DNA from: an uncultured Ruminococcus sp.
GTDB lineage: Bacteria; Bacillota; Clostridia; Oscillospirales; Ruminococcaceae
Assembly: GCA_947176565.1 (NCBI GenBank)
Contig: CAMWRC010000036.1
Coordinates: 1-8,986 of the forward strand
Direction of reading: 5' to 3'
DNA: 8,986 bases
Shown: piece after piece, positions 6,071 to 8,986 of the stretch
Position numbering within the stretch: the stretch's first letter is position 1
Layout of the letters: each line of letters begins with the position of its first letter
The notes under the pieces: model-generated
The model's database searches: none
Seen by the model: only the letters and a program-made list of their open reading frames with translations
Told to the model about the DNA's origin: nothing
Position numbers and translations under genes: made by a program

Positions 6071-7402
6071 TCAGCCTACTGTTATTTTTTCTTCCGGAAG
6101 CCGAGACACATTTACATGATTATTTGACAATGCGGCATATATAACCGTAAGTCCTCCCACGCGTCCTAAGAACATCATAATAATAAGAAGTATGTGCGAT
6201 ACTGTTCCGAGCGTCGGAGTAAGACCGAGTGAAAGTCCTACCGTAGCTATCGCCGAGGAAGTCTCAAATAAGCATGAACGTATAGGAACATTCTCTATAC
6301 TGCTTATCATGACTGCTCCGGTCAGGAATATCGTAACATACATCAGCAGAACAGCCGCCGCTGTCTTTACAGTATCATCGGATATGCGTCTGCCGAAAAA
6401 TTTAGCAGACCGTTCTTTCCGGAATACCGACACCGCCGCTGAAAAAAGAACCGCTATAGTAGTAGTTTTCATTCCTCCTGCCGTAGACCCCGGAGAACCG
6501 CCTATCAGCATAAGCACTATCATTATAATAGTTCCGCCACCGTTGAGCAGACTCAGGTCTACAGTATTGAATCCAGCAGTACGAGGTGTAACTGCCTGAA
6601 ATAATGCTGTTATTATGCGTTTTCCTGCCGGCATATCCCAGTCTGCAAATTCAAAGAAATAATATACCGCCGGAAAAACAGTAATAATTAATGATACGGA
6701 AAGTATGACTTTACTCTGCATACGGTATTTTTTAAACTTAAATTTATGAGTTTTTATATCTTCCCATGTAAGAAATCCCAGACCGCCAATGATTATAAGC
6801 AGCATTATCACAATATTGATTAAAATATCATCTGCAAAAAGCGTAAGAGATGAAAAACGCTGTTTTACGCCCATAAGGTCAAATCCGGCATTGCAGAAAG
6901 CCGATACAGAATGGAAAACAGAATACCATATACCCTTTCCGATACCAAATTCCCTGATAAACGATGGAAGCATAAGCAGACAGCCGGCAAGTTCAACCGC
7001 AAGGGTTATTTTTATGGCAAATGAAGTCAGGCGTACTATTCCTCCGACCTGCGGAGCAGATATTGAATCCTGCATTGTGCTTCTCTGCATGAGTCCGATT
7101 TTTCTGCCGGCTATCATAGTCATTGCTGAAGCCACAGTAACAACTCCGAATCCTCCGGTCTGTATCAGTATAAGTATTACTGCCTGTCCGAATCCTGTCC
7201 AATATGTGGCGGTATCCTGAGTTATCAGTCCTGTTACACAGGCTGCTGATGTGGCTGTAAACAATGCGTCCTCAAAATCAGCGCAGCCCTCGCCGCGTGA
7301 AGCAAACGGAAGCATAAGAAGCAGTGCGCCTGCAATAATGATTCCTACAAATCCAAGTATTATCGTCTGAAACGATGTCAGCTTTTTTATCGGATTCTTC
7401 GT
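6071..7402 (-). CDS. ktrB: KtrB, K+-translocating membrane subunit, apparent ACG start
   Basis: With the start placed at 7402 this is 443 residues, close to Bacillus KtrB (445). It has the four pseudo-repeats of the TrkH/KtrB superfamily with filter sequences CVTGL (55-59), CNAGF (170-174), RTAGF (274-278) and ATVGL (386-390). The gating loop GGSPGSTAGGMK is near 301-312, and the conserved arginine of the last helix is R414 (FLGRVGG). The C-terminus ends in TVG, like Bacillus KtrB (FTG). The first ATG in frame (7315) would remove most of the first helix and has no ribosome binding site. Upstream the frame stays open and family-like (KNPIKKLTSFQTIILGF), led by ACG at 7400-7402 with GGGGGAG (7408-7414) 5 bases before it. 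No ATG, GTG or TTG lies in frame between the upstream stop and 7315. Together with KtrA it imports K+. Confidence 0.9.
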   Translation of the reverse strand, partial: TKNPIKKLTSFQTIILGFVGIIIAGALLLMLPFASRGEGCADFEDALFTATSAACVTGLITQDTATYWTGFGQAVILILIQTGGFGVVTVASAMTMIAGRKIGLMQRSTMQDSISAPQVGGIVRLTSFAIKITLAVELAGCLLMLPSFIREFGIGKGIWYSVFHSVSAFCNAGFDLMGVKQRFSSLTLFADDILINIVIMLLIIIGGLGFLTWEDIKTHKFKFKKYRMQSKVILSVSLIITVFPAVYYFFEFADWDMPAGKRIITALFQAVTPRTAGFNTVDLSLLNGGGTIIMIVLMLIGGSPGSTAGGMKTTTIAVLFSAAVSVFRKERSAKFFGRRISDDTVKTAAAVLLMYVTIFLTGAVMISSIENVPIRSCLFETSSAIATVGLSLGLTPTLGTVSHILLIIMMFLGRVGGLTVIYAALSNNHVNVSRLPEEKITVG

Positions 7403-7407
7403 AAAAT

Positions 7408-7414
7408 CTCCCCC
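7408..7414 (-). promoter_or_regulatory. Ribosome binding site that places the ktrB start at ACG
   Basis: On the minus strand GGGGGAG is followed by ATTTT and then the ACG codon of 7400-7402. The 5-base spacing suits initiation at ACG and no other in-frame codon. This is the main evidence that ktrB begins upstream of the ATG at 7315. Confidence 0.7.
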
Positions 7415-7423
7415 GATACACAG

Positions 7424-7461
7424 GAACGCTATAGCAGAACGGAAAATCTGCTACAGCGTCC
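7424..7461 (-). promoter_or_regulatory. Long hairpin in the ktrB leader
   Basis: The arms 7424-7438 and 7447-7461 form a 15-base-pair stem around an 8-base loop. Two positions (7431/7454 and 7425/7460) pair as G-U in minus-strand RNA but would be A-C mismatches in plus-strand RNA, so the structure belongs to the ktrB transcript. It ends 10 bases before the GGGGGAG site and has no T-run. The rest of the 129-base gap to the amylase gene holds short palindromes (for example GAATATATTC at 7473-7482) and a 5-base-pair ACCGG/CCGGT hairpin. I see no clear promoter or terminator in it. Confidence 0.5.
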
Positions 7462-7531
7462 GATAAATTTCAGAATATATTCAGTATTCACGGATATACC
7501 GGAATACGGAACCGGTTTTCATAACAAAATC

Positions 7532-8986
7532 TTAAAGCTTGACGAATCTGAGTACAGTGCCGTCGCTTGCTTTTCCGCAGAAAATAGCCTTTGGTCTTGC
7601 CCATACTTCACCGTTTGAAACATTTCTGTAAACGACAAGTTCCTCATTATTCTCACTGTGGCGTGCAAGAGCGATTACTTCATATTCTCCGCCCTTATAG
7701 TGACGGTAATGCGCGCCGATTACAGCTTCTGTGGTTTCATCAGTTTTTATTTCAACTGGCTTTTCAGGCTCATTATTCACAATATCATCGGCAACGATTA
7801 TCATTGCAGAGAATGGCGGCATACTGATATGAGCATTTCCGTTATTCACATCTATCTGATTTGCGCCTATAACATCAACAAGCGCGCCGAGGTGAGTTCC
7901 GAAATTGAAATCATACTGATAGTCTGCAAGATTAAGAGCAACATATACAGTCTGGTCGCCGAGAACTTTCTTGAAAAGAAGCTGCTGGTTTGTAATCTGC
8001 ATTCTCTCATAACTTCCTGTTCTCAATGCAGGATATGCTCTGTAGATACGTCCGAGTTTCACGATATGCTTGTAAAGATCTGTATTTTCATTTGTCATAT
8101 CGGCAAGATGCAGACACGGACGGAGACCGTCATCGGAATTATTTTCCTTGCGTCCATGAATACCATATTCACTGCCGTAGTAGATTGACGGAATACCGGG
8201 CATTGCATACATCAGCGTATAGATAAGCGGAAGATGTGCCGGATTATTAACAGTACTTGCAAGGCGGTTTACATCGTGATTATCAACAAAATTATAGAGA
8301 TTTATATTCCGATAGATTCCGCCGTTTGCACCGGACTGACGGTTTATAGAATAATCTATCTCATAATAATTCTTGTCATTATGTGATGAATATATACCCT
8401 TATAGCATTCGTAATTTGTAACGCTGTCGAGCATTTCCGGATTTGCCCAGCGGTTGTAATCGCCGTGGATTATTTCGCCCATAAGCCAGAAATCACGCTT
8501 CTTGCCCTTACAGAAATCGCGTATTCTCTTGAAGAAATTGAAGTCAATGCAGTCTGCGGCATCAAAACGTATACCGTCGATATTGAAAGATTCTATCCAG
8601 TAGTTCACGGCATCTATGATATGGTCGCAGACTCCGACATTACGGAGATTGAGCTTTACGAGATTATAGTGACCATTCCAGCCCTCATACCAGAACGGGT
8701 CGCCGCATGGTGACTGTCCTCCGAAGTTTAGATTCTGAAACCAGTCGCAGTAACCTGAACCCTGACCTTTTTCCTGAATATCAACAAACTGCGGAAAACG
8801 TCTGCCAACGTGATTGAATACACCATCAAGAATAATTCTTATACCGGCCTCATGAAGTCGGTCGCAGATAAAGCGGAATGAATCGTTATCACCGAGACGG
8901 CGGTCGATTTTTTTGTTATCTACATTATCATATACATGTTCAACTGAATCAAAAACAAGACCAAAATATACAGCGGCAACATTCAT
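7532..8986 (-). CDS. GH13 alpha-amylase family enzyme with C-terminal DUF1653 domain (5' end cut by window)
   Basis: The 484 visible residues contain the four GH13 regions: I, DGVFNH (54-59); II, GIRFDAAD (138-145) with nucleophile D142 and R140; III, WLMGEI with acid/base E171; IV, FVDNHD (233-238) with transition-state D238. A C-terminal beta domain follows (about 320-400). No signal peptide is visible, so an intracellular malto-oligosaccharide hydrolase is likely. A linker (about 403-415) leads to a DUF1653 domain (about 425-484) with HYRHYKGGEYEV, ARHSE, ELVVYRN and VWARP. The last three bases of the window form an ATG, but the sequence opens directly at the second barrel strand (AVYFGLVFDS). 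The family normally has about 60-80 residues before that point, so this ATG is probably internal and the gene continues beyond the window. It ends 129 bases before ktrB on the same strand. Confidence 0.92.
   Translation of the reverse strand: MNVAAVYFGLVFDSVEHVYDNVDNKKIDRRLGDNDSFRFICDRLHEAGIRIILDGVFNHVGRRFPQFVDIQEKGQGSGYCDWFQNLNFGGQSPCGDPFWYEGWNGHYNLVKLNLRNVGVCDHIIDAVNYWIESFNIDGIRFDAADCIDFNFFKRIRDFCKGKKRDFWLMGEIIHGDYNRWANPEMLDSVTNYECYKGIYSSHNDKNYYEIDYSINRQSGANGGIYRNINLYNFVDNHDVNRLASTVNNPAHLPLIYTLMYAMPGIPSIYYGSEYGIHGRKENNSDDGLRPCLHLADMTNENTDLYKHIVKLGRIYRAYPALRTGSYERMQITNQQLLFKKVLGDQTVYVALNLADYQYDFNFGTHLGALVDVIGANQIDVNNGNAHISMPPFSAMIIVADDIVNNEPEKPVEIKTDETTEAVIGAHYRHYKGGEYEVIALARHSENNEELVVYRNVSNGEVWARPKAIFCGKASDGTVLRFVKL

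Noticed and set aside
7481..7522. 13-codon upstream frame in the ktrB leader
   Set aside because: It has no ribosome binding site and no attenuator-like codon run or terminator beside it.
7403..7531. Cyclic di-AMP (ydaO-type) riboswitch ahead of ktrB
   Set aside because: Expected from Bacillus ktrAB, but the gap is short and I see none of the conserved blocks of that class.
7658..8188. Plus-strand 176-codon frame inside the amylase gene
   Set aside because: It is antisense to well-conserved GH13 sequence, and its composition is typical of a frame shadow.

Overview
The window looks like chromosomal DNA from a low-to-moderate GC Firmicute, most likely a gut or rumen Ruminococcus or close relative. 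Three things point there: a secreted protein with a type I dockerin and long threonine-rich linkers (a Ruminococcus and cellulosome hallmark), a CwlD-type spore-cortex amidase (an endospore-former lineage), and an intracellular-type GH13 amylase next to a KtrAB potassium transporter. The species cannot be fixed from the sequence alone.

Left half, + strand. Two consensus sigma-A promoters point away from each other at the left edge: one (24-52) fires out of the window, the other (141-169) drives a membrane-anchored nucleoside-diphosphate-sugar 4,6-dehydratase of the CapD/PglF/WbpM type (222-2162). A dockerin protein with Ig-like regions and threonine-rich linkers follows 33 bases later (2196-3671), probably in the same transcript, which ends at a strong intrinsic terminator (3685-3723). 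A cwlD-like N-acetylmuramoyl-L-alanine amidase follows (3770-4492).

Middle. An AT-rich stretch (about 28% GC by hand count in the gene) carries a convergent minus-strand gene for an unrecognised 115-residue protein with its own perfect sigma-A promoter. Just upstream lie a strong hairpin terminator (5047-5087) and a 50-codon hydrophilic small gene (5141-5293) with a good ribosome binding site and a hairpin-rich leader.

Right half, all minus strand. In transcription order there are a GH13 alpha-amylase with a C-terminal DUF1653 domain (cut by the right edge of the window), a leader with a conspicuous hairpin, ktrB, ktrA and the 50-codon gene. KtrB forms the K+-conducting membrane subunit and KtrA its nucleotide-gated cytoplasmic ring. 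The apparent start codon of ktrB is ACG; an ATG-only start would remove most of the first membrane helix.

No clearly new multi-gene system is visible. The items most worth a second look are the ACG start of ktrB, the GH13-DUF1653 fusion, the AT-rich orphan gene with its own promoter, the small gene, and the pairing of a glycan sugar-nucleotide dehydratase with a dockerin protein.
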